Below, piece by piece: positions 53,745-62,556 of a DNA stretch of 64,000 bases. The notes under the pieces were generated by a model, which worked only from the letters and a program-made list of their open reading frames with translations, searched no databases and had not been told where the DNA came from. Position numbers and translations under genes: made by a program. The first letter of the stretch is position 1; every line of letters starts with the position of its first letter. Source of the stretch: Algibacillus agarilyticus (GTDB lineage Bacteria; Pseudomonadota; Gammaproteobacteria; Enterobacterales; Alteromonadaceae); assembly GCF_003286125.1 (NCBI RefSeq), contig NZ_QMED01000026.1, positions 1 to 64,000 of the forward strand, in the 5' to 3' direction.

Positions 53745-55706
53745 ATGACATTCAAGCCAACGTTCAAATTATCTTATCTTATTATAACCGCTGCCTTGCT
53801 TTCAGGCTGTGGTGATGAAGCTAATACAGCTGACAGCAATACAAGTCAGGCCCACCCCGAAAAAGCCATTGTGGATGCCTCAGCAACGGCGGCGGCTGAA
53901 CTTAAACCCGACAATAAAATCATAGACGAAAAGTATATTTGGGACTTAACAGAGCTCTATTCATCGCCTGCTGATTGGGAACAAAGTAGACAAGAAACGA
54001 TTGAACGTATTAACGCGCTGCCGAGTTTAAAAGGCTCGCTCGCAAGCAGTGCGAGCGCATTATTAAGCGCCAGTAATACGATTTCTGATGTGTATAAAGC
54101 CGCGGTGCGTTTACTGGTATATGCGACACTTAAAGCGGATGAAAACTTAAAAATCGCTGAAAATGAAGAACGTCGTCAGCTTGCTAAAGCGATGTTAAGT
54201 GACTTAAGTGCTGCAATAAGCTGGTACAGCCCTGAAGTATTAGCCATCGGTGAAGCTAAAGTAATGAGCTTTATAAAAAGTGAAAAAGGCTTAGCGGTTC
54301 ATCAACACGCATTAGAAGACATTCTACGTCAGGCTCCTCATACTTTGAGCCAAGAAGTGGAAGCCGTGATCGCAAAAACAGGCAAATTGACCAGCGCGCC
54401 TAATTCTATTTACAGTGTATTAGCGAATGCCAACTTACCGTGGCCAGAAATTACATTGTCGACAGGAGAAGTCATCACATTAAGCCAAGCGGGTTACAGT
54501 AAAACACGTCAAGCGCCAAACAGAGAAGACCGAGCGGCTGTTTTTAATACCTTTTGGGGTAAATGGAAAGAATACGAAGCGACGCTGGGCAGCATACTCA
54601 ATACACATGTTCAAGGGCTTATGTTTTCAACTGAGGTTAGAAAATACGACACCTCAGTTGGCCGCGCGCTGGCTGGCGATAATATGCCCGAAGCGGTTTA
54701 TCAAACACTCGTGAAAGAAGTAAACACGGCCTTGCCAACATTGCATCGCTATTTCACGTTACGAAAGCAAATGTTGGGGATTAAAGATGATCTGCGTTAC
54801 TACGACATTTATCCGCCACTGGTTGAACTCAATAAAACCTTTACCTTAGACGACTCTATTAAACTAACGCGTGAAGCACTCGCCCCACTGGGCAATGAAT
54901 ATATTGCCGCGTACGACAAAGGGGTAGAAGGTCGATGGATGCATGTATACCCACAAGAAGGTAAACGTTCAGGCGCTTACATGTTTGGCAGCGCATACGA
55001 CGTACACCCATACGTACTCCTTAACCATAATGACGATTACGACAGCGCATCAACCTTTGCCCATGAATATGGACATGCCGTACATTCGGTATTAAGCAAC
55101 GCTAATCAACCATGGGAAACCGCAGATTACGCGACGTTTATCGCTGAAACTGCCTCCATTATGAACGAAATGCTGCTACAAGATTTAGTCGTTAAACAAG
55201 CCACAAGTGACGCTGAAAAACTGTATTACTTAGGTATTGGCTTAGAAGCATTACGCGGTACGTTTTTTCGTCAAACGATGTTTGCTGAATTTGAGTTAAA
55301 AATAAATGAAGCGGCCGAAGGGGGTGAAATACTAACGGGGGCTAAGTTGTCTGAAATGTATTTAGAACTATTACGACGATATCATGGTCACGACCAAGGT
55401 ATCATGACAATTGATGACACGTTTGCCATTGAATGGGCTTACATTCCGCATTTTTATTACGACTTTTATGTATTTCAATATGCGACATCTATTGCGGCAG
55501 CAGCAGGTTTAGCTGAACAGATTGGTCAGGGTGATGAAGTTGCGCGTGATAACTTTATTAATATGCTAAAAGCAGGTGGATCACACTACCCATACCAGCT
55601 TATGAAGCAAGCGGGTGTCGACATGGCAAGCCCCGAACCTTACCGCGCATTAGTAAAACGCATGAACAGTATAATGGACGAAATGGAGTCGATCCTCGCT
55701 AAATAA
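53745..55706 (+). CDS. M3-family oligopeptidase (PepF/oligoendopeptidase F-like) lipoprotein
   Basis: This is a 653-residue protein with a lipoprotein signal (YLIITAALLSGC) and Cys near 23. The zinc-binding motif HEYGH lies near 439-443 in ASTFAHEYGHAVHSVLSNA, with the third ligand Glu in FIAETASIMNEMLLQD. Full length for PepF. It is 26 bp after oppF on the same strand, so peptides are cleaved in the envelope by an enzyme co-expressed with their importer. The lipid anchor places it at the periplasmic or outer membrane face, unusual for classic cytoplasmic PepF. Confidence 0.9.
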   Translation: MTFKPTFKLSYLIITAALLSGCGDEANTADSNTSQAHPEKAIVDASATAAAELKPDNKIIDEKYIWDLTELYSSPADWEQSRQETIERINALPSLKGSLASSASALLSASNTISDVYKAAVRLLVYATLKADENLKIAENEERRQLAKAMLSDLSAAISWYSPEVLAIGEAKVMSFIKSEKGLAVHQHALEDILRQAPHTLSQEVEAVIAKTGKLTSAPNSIYSVLANANLPWPEITLSTGEVITLSQAGYSKTRQAPNREDRAAVFNTFWGKWKEYEATLGSILNTHVQGLMFSTEVRKYDTSVGRALAGDNMPEAVYQTLVKEVNTALPTLHRYFTLRKQMLGIKDDLRYYDIYPPLVELNKTFTLDDSIKLTREALAPLGNEYIAAYDKGVEGRWMHVYPQEGKRSGAYMFGSAYDVHPYVLLNHNDDYDSASTFAHEYGHAVHSVLSNANQPWETADYATFIAETASIMNEMLLQDLVVKQATSDAEKLYYLGIGLEALRGTFFRQTMFAEFELKINEAAEGGEILTGAKLSEMYLELLRRYHGHDQGIMTIDDTFAIEWAYIPHFYYDFYVFQYATSIAAAAGLAEQIGQGDEVARDNFINMLKAGGSHYPYQLMKQAGVDMASPEPYRALVKRMNSIMDEMESILAK

Positions 55707-55760
55707 CGCTGTTAATGTTGTTTATAACGGTGCTTAAATCGTTTTATTAGCAAAACACAC

Positions 55761-55796
55761 AAAGCCGATGCCTCACCGAACCATCGGCTTTTTTAT
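55761..55796 (+). terminator. Rho-independent terminator of the opp operon
   Basis: AAAGCCGATG and CATCGGCTTT form a stem around CCTCACCGAAC, followed by TTTTA. It lies 55 bp past the M3 peptidase stop and ends the operon. Confidence 0.85.
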
Positions 55797-55975
55797 TCAG
55801 TTTGCTTTTGTTTTTTCGGTATGCCGTGGTCAAGTATTTACCAACAAGTATTTATCAACCTGTAGAAAGCAAGGTGTACTAGGTTTATTGATGGCTATCC
55901 CATACCACACGAGACATGCATCAATAGATTTAATGATGCCTGTCTTACACGATACGTGCCGGGGCTAATAAAAAG
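55797..55975. other. Spacer with half REPIN-like copy
   Basis: GATGCCTGTCTTACACGATA occurs at 55934-55953, in the same direction as the other half copies. The rest has no gene; a 66-codon frame starting at the terminator is not supported. Confidence 0.5.
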
Positions 55976-56125
55976 CCAAGTAGGTTGGGCTGAAGAATGA
56001 AGCCCAACACATACTGCTAACCTAAAAACGCCATTTTAATATTAATACAACATACGTGACGTTGGGCTTCGCAAGCTTAGCACCAACCTACTTGAGGGAG
56101 AGTTATAATGCCTGTCCTACACGAT
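55976..56125. repeat. Dispersed repeat 'GACGTTGGGCTTCGC', copy 3
   Basis: CCAAGTAGGTTGGGCTGAAG, then AATGAAGCCCAACACATACT, CATACGTGACGTTGGGCTTC and GCAAGCTTAGCACCAACCTA, ending TGCCTGTCCTACACGAT. It matches 45290-45433 with an extra TAATAT insertion in the middle. Its outer segments are inverted with respect to each other (AGTAGGTTGGGCT against AGCACCAACCTACT). Confidence 0.85.
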
Positions 56126-56500
56126 ACACAAAAGATAAACACGCCCTAGGTTGGATGTTGTAAAAAGGGTCGTAAGCGACCAATCCGAGAGAGGGATATA
56201 CGGATGACAAAAGTTCATTAAAATTAACTTTGCGACAATTACTTTGAAAAACACCGCCGGTTGACTCCGAAGAGAACAAGGCGTTAATATTTTCTGTCGA
56301 GTCAGCGGGTATTGGCAGTCCGTGTAATTGGCGCGGTACTTTGGATAATTTCTGAATAAAAAATGATGCAAGGGAATTGGCCGTCGACTGCTGGACGAAA
56401 AATTTGTGATTGCATGTGACCTGTTGGTGTTTGAGTTTGTACAAATTGTTGTTGCGTGATCAGGCTTGGGGTTTCTCTTGATAAATCTTAATACCAATCA
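56126..56500. other. Gene-poor stretch with IS-end-like repeat
   Basis: ATAAACACGCCCTAGG at 56135-56150 is the third copy of the 16-bp repeat. Two overlapping minus-strand frames of 113 and 126 codons occur here, but neither has a good start, ribosome-binding site or recognisable similarity. They probably represent a degraded element. It closes with AATACCAATC near 56491-56500. Confidence 0.4.
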
Positions 56501-56580
56501 TATCAGCCTCTATATCAATTTCATGCTGAAATTATGAGTCATCGGTAGAATGATCGAAGTGACTCGCATGACTTTGATGA

Positions 56581-58626
56581 TTAAAAGTGGAATTCATTGA
56601 TGTCTCGTTTTAAGTGCGTTTCATTTTCTTTTAGCTTTTGAGTATCAGCTAGAGTGACCGTTCCTTGTTCGAACATTTTTTCTGAATCATCTTTGATCAC
56701 ATGAACACGTTCATTAATCTCATCAGCGACATTAGTTTGTTCTTCTGAGGCGACTGCAATTTGGCTAGCCATATCGGTTATTTGATCAAGCTCTTGTTTG
56801 ATGGTCATAAATGCTTCTGAGCTTTTTTGTACAACCTCTACTGCTTGTAAGCCATTAGATTGTAATAACTCCATTTTTTGAGAGGCTTTACTAGCACCAC
56901 TAATCAACGCTTCAATCTGGCCTTGGATTTGATCGGTGGAGTCATGGGTGCGTTTAGATAATTCTCGAACTTCATCCGCAACTACCGCAAAACCTCGTCC
57001 CATTTCACCGGCACGGGCGGCTTCAATCGCAGCATTTAAAGCTAATAAATTGGTTTGTTCGGATATGCCTTTGATCACTTGGACGATATTGCTGATCTGA
57101 CTTGCTTCATCATTTAAACTGGTAATTAAAACGCTAGTATCCGCCAACTCTTGAAATAATTCATCCATGGTTTCACGGCTCGATTGTGCATCTTGTTCAC
57201 CATTAATCGATAACTCGTTTGCACGTTGCACAATTTCTGAAGTCGCCGCTGACATTTTTGCAACTTCATAAATAGTTGTAGTCATTTGATTAATAGCGAC
57301 AGAAATACTGTCTGTTGCTGATTTCTGACCATCAATCATAGTCATGGAATCTTCCATTGAATGTGCAACACGATGGGTTATTTCGTCCATATCAATCATT
57401 TGCTGACGAACTTTCAAAAGTGTTTGTTCAAACGATGCAATCAGTGAATTAAAAGCATTGCCGACCGACGTTAATTCATTGTTACCATTAATTTGTGTTC
57501 TTAATGTCATGTTTTTACTTTCAGACAATTCAGCAAAATCTTTGATCATTTGTTTTAACGGCACATTAATACTATTGATGATCATATAAGAAACTGCGAT
57601 CAGTATGATAAGTAAAGCGACTATCACTGATACAGTTTGAGTCACCGCACTTTGTGCATCAGATAATATTTCAGACTTGGTTTGTTCTATATTTTCTAAT
57701 AGGAACGATGTGACTTTATTATAACCGTCGACCATTAATGCCCCTTGTTCCATCCATTCATCGGCATTACCTTCTATCGGCAAGTTTAGTTTTGAACTAC
57801 CTATTCTTCGGATTTGCTCATAACGTTTTTGTGCTTGTACATAAAACTCTTGTTTCCCAAGTTGTTGATTAAAATATTGCACAATATGTGGCGGCGCGTA
57901 GTTGGCAAATCCTTTTAAATAAGCACCTTCCTGGCCGACTTGTTTTGAAATATTAGCAAACGAGGATAAGGGTAATTTTACGCTGATGGCTTCATATACA
58001 TTACCGATTAATAACATTAGGTAATTCTGAGCATAGGTCAAGTTTTGATAAGCACTGGTCAGTAATGACAATTGTTCGTTTCTGGCAGAAAGTAATACCA
58101 CTTGTTGTGAGCTACTAATAAGGGTATTAATCGTTGTATTCATATCTCTTAAAGTCCGCACATCGCGGTTACTTTCAGGGTGAACACCCTTACGCATTTT
58201 TTTGCTCGCAAATTCACGCGCTTCAGAAAAATTCGTTAATACCGTTTCAACTTTATTTATGTCTTGTAATAACTTCGGGAATACTTGATATTGTTTTTTA
58301 TTGGCAATTAAGTTTTGATAATTTTGTAGTGGGAGTTCTGTATCTGCTTGGCTTTGTTCTAAATCTGTCTTAAATTCTAGTCCGACTTCAGACTGATCGC
58401 CTGGCCCCACATATAACTTACTCATTAAACGTTCTTTATAAAGCGCAGATATTAGAGGAGATACTTTAGATACATACACCTGGAGTGTTTCAAGTTGCTT
58501 GATATTGTCTAAAGTTTGCGTGGCCTGCTGATAACGCTGTACTGCAAAAAATAATGCAACTAAGACCGGTATTGAAACGAGGATCAAGATACGGTTTTTA
58601 ATACGAATGTTGTTAATTAAGTTCAT
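56581..58626 (-). CDS. Methyl-accepting chemotaxis protein with NIT sensor domain
   Basis: This is a 681-residue transmembrane receptor. TM1 is ILILVSIPVLVALFFAVQRY, and the long periplasmic part has the nitrate/nitrite-sensing (NIT) pattern (ISALYKERLMSKLYVGPGDQ, then LRDMNTTINTLISSSQQVVL). TM2 is near 325-350 (VTQTVSVIVALLIILIAVSY), followed by HAMP. The signalling hairpin has EQTNLLALNAAIEAARAGEM, GRGFAVVADEVRELSKRT, the family hallmark. It signals through CheA/CheW encoded elsewhere. The ligand could be nitrate or nitrite by family, unproven here. Single gene; no pentapeptide tether (ends in NEFHF). Confidence 0.92.
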   Translation of the reverse strand: MNLINNIRIKNRILILVSIPVLVALFFAVQRYQQATQTLDNIKQLETLQVYVSKVSPLISALYKERLMSKLYVGPGDQSEVGLEFKTDLEQSQADTELPLQNYQNLIANKKQYQVFPKLLQDINKVETVLTNFSEAREFASKKMRKGVHPESNRDVRTLRDMNTTINTLISSSQQVVLLSARNEQLSLLTSAYQNLTYAQNYLMLLIGNVYEAISVKLPLSSFANISKQVGQEGAYLKGFANYAPPHIVQYFNQQLGKQEFYVQAQKRYEQIRRIGSSKLNLPIEGNADEWMEQGALMVDGYNKVTSFLLENIEQTKSEILSDAQSAVTQTVSVIVALLIILIAVSYMIINSINVPLKQMIKDFAELSESKNMTLRTQINGNNELTSVGNAFNSLIASFEQTLLKVRQQMIDMDEITHRVAHSMEDSMTMIDGQKSATDSISVAINQMTTTIYEVAKMSAATSEIVQRANELSINGEQDAQSSRETMDELFQELADTSVLITSLNDEASQISNIVQVIKGISEQTNLLALNAAIEAARAGEMGRGFAVVADEVRELSKRTHDSTDQIQGQIEALISGASKASQKMELLQSNGLQAVEVVQKSSEAFMTIKQELDQITDMASQIAVASEEQTNVADEINERVHVIKDDSEKMFEQGTVTLADTQKLKENETHLKRDINEFHF

Positions 58627-58823
58627 TTAAACCCCACAGCTGTCGCTGTATTTCATAGTTTAACTCAGTTTCAAGAATATACCTGAGCTACATACGATTA
58701 AGTAGTGAGCACATCATTGTTATCGTTATTTTCATCTTTAACTTTATTTTTATTACTTAAGTGCTTAATCAGAGCGGTAAATTTCCGATGGCTATTAAAT
58801 AATCTGGCATACTACTCCGCAGT

Positions 58824-60326
58824 TCACAAGTCAAAGACTTGTAGATATAACTTACGTTTGTCACCCGTCCCTTCAGCTTGTTTTAAATAATAATAGACTT
58901 TGCCATCTGCGACATTAACCACGCCTTTATCAAATTTAGGACCGGCCTGATGTTGATACACTTGTTTAAAGTCGCTGGTTCCGCCTTTAGTTAGTACGAT
59001 ATTGACTCGACCATTTTTTAAGCCAATCACGTAAACATTATTACCAGAAGTGTAGAGCTGATTGCCACCGTTGTACGCTTCAGTCGTAAATTTTTTATCT
59101 CCAACTTTGCGGTAAGTGTGCAGGTTTTTAATGACGTTGAACTCTTGGTCTCGAATTTGACTAACAAAATGCTCGTCACCTGCATCAGTCACCGTAAAGT
59201 CAAAACCGTGTGAGATAAAAACTTGGTCTTTTTTGCTGGTTTTCACCCAATCACCAGGCTCTGCAATTTTGATTAAATCGGCTTCAATCACTGGTAGGTT
59301 TAAATCTTTACCGTTAGGTGTCTTCCACTCGGTTTTACCCGTTCGATCGTTTGAATAAGCGTAATAAATACCGTTTTGGTATTTATACTTATCGGTTTTA
59401 TTTTTAGAGCGTCGTTGAAAAGCAATTCTAAATTTGCCGCCAACATATTTAAAATCGCCGTACAAACCCCAGTTATGTTCACTGCCTTTCTCGGAAGCAT
59501 TTGTGCTATTAAATTCATCGTATCCGTGCCATTGGTTGCCGTCGTACCTAGCAAATAACATTTTGCCGTTGGCAGAATAACCAAATCGCATTTTCATAAA
59601 CAAGTCCCCTCGCTTATCTGCAAAAAATGCGGGGTAGGTTAATAATCGGGTGGTATTGACATCATCGATGCCTGGAAACTTAAGATGCTTGAAATGCCCA
59701 GCTTTAGAATTCACAAATTGTTGTAAAGTAAATTGCTCGTCACTCACCGTGGCGGCGCCTGCTTTAGAAAAAGAATAACGTAAATAATCGTCATCAAACG
59801 CTGGCACATTGCCGTTACGGTGCATATCGTATAACAAGTGAATACTGCCGTTTTTAGGACTAATGCCCACTGCAATCGTATTGTGTGTTTCTCCTAACCA
59901 CCATTTGCCTTTAAAGCCGGTATGACGATGCGGAAAAGTAATTGTTTTTAATACGCCAGTTTTAGTATTAAAACGAGATAACATCACATGGCGATCTTCG
60001 ACACCACCACGATACCAAGTCATAAAAACAAAGTGTTGAAACACTTTTATACAATCACCGTGTGGCGATAGCGCATTGCCAAAAACGTAATCATAACCAT
60101 CGGGATTATTCGCAGTATGTTTCACCCCGACTTTATTACCATCAAAAAACATGGCACGATCAGTAATTAGGGTTTGTGATTCAAAACTAACTTTGGCGAA
60201 TAATGCCGAATGAAACAGTGCCGTTGATAGCACAGTCATGGCTATAAAAAACGGAGTTCGAAATAACACACTATTGAACTGAAAAATTTGGTTGAACTGA
60301 TAAAAAGTCATTCTTAATGCTCTCAT
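58824..60326 (-). CDS. BNR-type propeller protein, probable ulvan lyase (PL24/PL25-like)
   Basis: This is a 500-residue secreted protein. A signal lies around residues 25-44 (FFIAMTVLSTALFHSALFA); starts at 60326 or ATG 60311 are possible. The mature protein has repeated propeller strands: FMTWYRGGVEDRHVMLSRFN, GKWWLGETHNTIAVGISPKN, GSIHLLYDMHRNGNVPAFDD and NWGLYGDFKYVGGKFRIAFQ. His148 and His169 are 21 residues apart, the spacing I recall between the two active-site His of the Alteromonas PL24 enzyme LOR_107. PL24 and PL25 ulvan lyases share the BNR_4 propeller. They cut next to uronic acid in ulvan by beta-elimination. It fits the rhamnosidase/sulfatase region. Identity is moderate; another BNR protein remains possible. 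Confidence 0.66.
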   Translation of the reverse strand: MRALRMTFYQFNQIFQFNSVLFRTPFFIAMTVLSTALFHSALFAKVSFESQTLITDRAMFFDGNKVGVKHTANNPDGYDYVFGNALSPHGDCIKVFQHFVFMTWYRGGVEDRHVMLSRFNTKTGVLKTITFPHRHTGFKGKWWLGETHNTIAVGISPKNGSIHLLYDMHRNGNVPAFDDDYLRYSFSKAGAATVSDEQFTLQQFVNSKAGHFKHLKFPGIDDVNTTRLLTYPAFFADKRGDLFMKMRFGYSANGKMLFARYDGNQWHGYDEFNSTNASEKGSEHNWGLYGDFKYVGGKFRIAFQRRSKNKTDKYKYQNGIYYAYSNDRTGKTEWKTPNGKDLNLPVIEADLIKIAEPGDWVKTSKKDQVFISHGFDFTVTDAGDEHFVSQIRDQEFNVIKNLHTYRKVGDKKFTTEAYNGGNQLYTSGNNVYVIGLKNGRVNIVLTKGGTSDFKQVYQHQAGPKFDKGVVNVADGKVYYYLKQAEGTGDKRKLYLQVFDL

Positions 60327-60377
60327 ATTTACTTGACGCTATAGCAATAATACTGTGAACGTTTTAAATACATCTGG

Positions 60378-61988
60378 TTAATTATTTAACACCGTTTTCA
60401 AAATCCAATTCTTGACTTTATCGGTGTCCCAAATGAAGCCTGAATATTGGTAATCGGGGATGATTGGTGCGTTATCTTCACGAGCTCGGTTTGTGAAATG
60501 CATTATGGGCAGTACAAATTTCAAACTTCTAAATTTATTGTTTGATGTACGAATGGTTATATTATTGAGGTGTTTGGTGTCAGCATCTGTGATTTTTCCT
60601 GCATGAATAACATTTTCCTTTTTACTTAATAAGTCAATAAATGTTAGGCAAGCACTAAAGCAATCGTCAGCTGTCACGAGTATGACTTGGCCTCTGAAAT
60701 CTTTTTGGCGAGTATTATTCTTATATTTAAAATTAAATAATTCAGGTATTTTCTGTTTAGTTATTGTAAGCGGTTCGTCCAACTTTTCATGATTTTGGAG
60801 GAGCTTTGATAATTTTAAAACCGTATTTTTTTCAAATTTCAGCTTTGGTGAAATAGAATTTTGTTCGGCTTTTTCGAACAGCTTAAGATGTTGTAGGTAA
60901 AACTCGATTAATTGCTTTGAAACTTTAAGCGTAGCTTCAGGTTCAGGTGTATCACTATAACTTAAGGCGTCAATAGATGGATAGACAGATTGAATTAATT
61001 GGGCCATATAAAATACTGAACCCCCTCTGTTTCCCCGCAAATCGATAACGAGTTTATTGTTATCTTCGAGTTTTTGAACCTTTGACAGGATCCTGTTGTA
61101 GCTTTCTACTTTACTGTTTTTAAAGCTAAATGAAGGTACACTCACCCAAGTTAAGCCCGCCTTTTTTTCAATGCCCAATTTGGGTTTTCTACCGCTATTG
61201 AACTTCTCGCCCACATTGCGCCAGTCATTATCTTTGCGTTTTTTATGCTTTTCTATCCCTTGCCATGTTAATGCATAATTTCTTAATGAACCATTTATTA
61301 ACTGGAAATTACAACTGGTATGAAGTTGTTGTGCCAGTATTGGATACTGGCTCGGGTAACTAAATGTGAAAAACGCAGTCGCTTGCCTCATATGAGCCTC
61401 GCGACGGTGATCAACATAGGGCAGTATTTGCTTGTAGTAAATATCTTTGACGCTTTGTTTGTTACAACTGTGTAATTTTGAACCGATGGGAGGCAAGTCT
61501 ATTGGCCAGTTTTGACTGGTATGGGCTACGACAAACTCATTATTTACTAAGTCGACGAAAAAGCCACTCCACTTAGCATACGATAACTCTTTTTCTGCGT
61601 CTCCTATGTTGATGTTCAGCAGATCGGTCTGCGTAAAGGGAACTGGGATATTCAAACAAAACTTACATTTAATGTATCGATTTGCTGTCATATGCGGTTC
61701 GTTGTAACCCAATATATAAAAATTGAGCAAGGCCGTTGCATCATGTTGTGTTTGCACCAGTGGTCGTTTTTCTTCAACTAACTGATCGCCAGTCTCCCAC
61801 CACGATATAAACTCTTTGTTTTCATTCGGCGCTAGAAATGCAGGGTGGGTGGCTTTTATTTGCCGTTTAATTTCACTGACGTCTTTTTTTACTTGATCTT
61901 GAAACGACGGAGTGGAGGAGCAACCTGTTAGACTAAAAGTTAGGTTTATTGCCAAAAATAAGGCAAATCTACTAATTGAATTTTTCAT
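60378..61988 (-). CDS. S41-family peptidase-like lipoprotein
   Basis: This is a 536-residue protein with a lipoprotein signal (ALFLAINLTFSLTGC, Cys23). The peptidase S41 (tail-specific) core is present late: LVIDLRGNRGGSVFYMAQLI near 315, then VILVTADDCFSACLTFIDLL near 445, where the Ser after Cys-Phe takes the nucleophile position. HAGKITDADTKHLNNITIRT and a C-terminal PDYQYSGF strand follow. No PDZ domain is recognisable. Envelope proteolysis of unknown target. It is 51 bp upstream of the propeller gene on the same strand, so the two may be co-transcribed. Confidence 0.78.
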   Translation of the reverse strand: MKNSISRFALFLAINLTFSLTGCSSTPSFQDQVKKDVSEIKRQIKATHPAFLAPNENKEFISWWETGDQLVEEKRPLVQTQHDATALLNFYILGYNEPHMTANRYIKCKFCLNIPVPFTQTDLLNINIGDAEKELSYAKWSGFFVDLVNNEFVVAHTSQNWPIDLPPIGSKLHSCNKQSVKDIYYKQILPYVDHRREAHMRQATAFFTFSYPSQYPILAQQLHTSCNFQLINGSLRNYALTWQGIEKHKKRKDNDWRNVGEKFNSGRKPKLGIEKKAGLTWVSVPSFSFKNSKVESYNRILSKVQKLEDNNKLVIDLRGNRGGSVFYMAQLIQSVYPSIDALSYSDTPEPEATLKVSKQLIEFYLQHLKLFEKAEQNSISPKLKFEKNTVLKLSKLLQNHEKLDEPLTITKQKIPELFNFKYKNNTRQKDFRGQVILVTADDCFSACLTFIDLLSKKENVIHAGKITDADTKHLNNITIRTSNNKFRSLKFVLPIMHFTNRAREDNAPIIPDYQYSGFIWDTDKVKNWILKTVLNN

Positions 61989-62443
61989 TTATATTTTTTT
62001 CTTTTGTGCAGAAATCAATTTAGCGGGACAGTGCAAGGTATTTGTATTACCCAATTCATAACCTTGAAACCATGACTCCATCTGCCATCTGCCATTTTAT
62101 TTTAATGCCCACTTTGAGCTCGTTTTCTGATTTAAGTAAATTTAAAGATATGTGACGTAGTATCTCCATGCGTTGATCATCGAACGCTCAAAAACATGTT
62201 GCATAATAAATAACATTAAGTCAATAATGATCTATAGCAATCACATGTTGTTAACTTCTATTATAATTAAACTCAACAATTATAAAGAGTTCACACGGAA
62301 TCGTTATAAAAATGCGCTTTAGACATGAATCTCTGGATCAACAACTCAACAAATGACATGAGGAAGTTATAGTTACTCATAGCAAGTTCAATGGGGCTGC
62401 TAACTTGATGGGCTCAAGATAAAATAAAGTTAAGGAAATAAAA
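61989..62443. promoter_or_regulatory. Divergent intergenic region before the M16 gene
   Basis: This gene-free 455-bp gap separates the S41 gene from a plus-strand unit. CATCTGCCATCTGCCA near 62079-62094 is a short direct repeat. The promoter for the plus-strand unit is probably near 62250-62400. No known operator was recognised. Confidence 0.3.
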
Positions 62444-62527
62444 ATGGATTTATATTGTTGGAATAAAATGGGTGCAAGGAACATCCGAACCGCTACTTTG
62501 GCTATTCTAATGTTCCTTATGGTTTAA
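62444..62527 (+). CDS. Possible 27-residue leader or small membrane peptide
   Basis: ATG at 62444 is preceded by AAGGAAATAAAA, a strong ribosome-binding site, and the frame ends at TAA 62527, 30 bp before the M16 start. The peptide reads MDLYCWNKMGARNIRTATLA and ends ILMFLMV, with a hydrophobic tail. Its own good site and position suggest a translated upstream ORF, but there is no homologue to support it. The short distance allows coupling with the M16 gene. Confidence 0.35.
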   Translation: MDLYCWNKMGARNIRTATLAILMFLMV

Positions 62528-62556
62528 CCTGCTTAACTTCAAAATAAGGAAATACT

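Noticed and set aside
56103-56497. Two overlapping minus-strand frames of 113 and 126 codons
   Set aside because: They overlap each other, end in repeat sequence and show no recognisable motif. Probably a degraded element.
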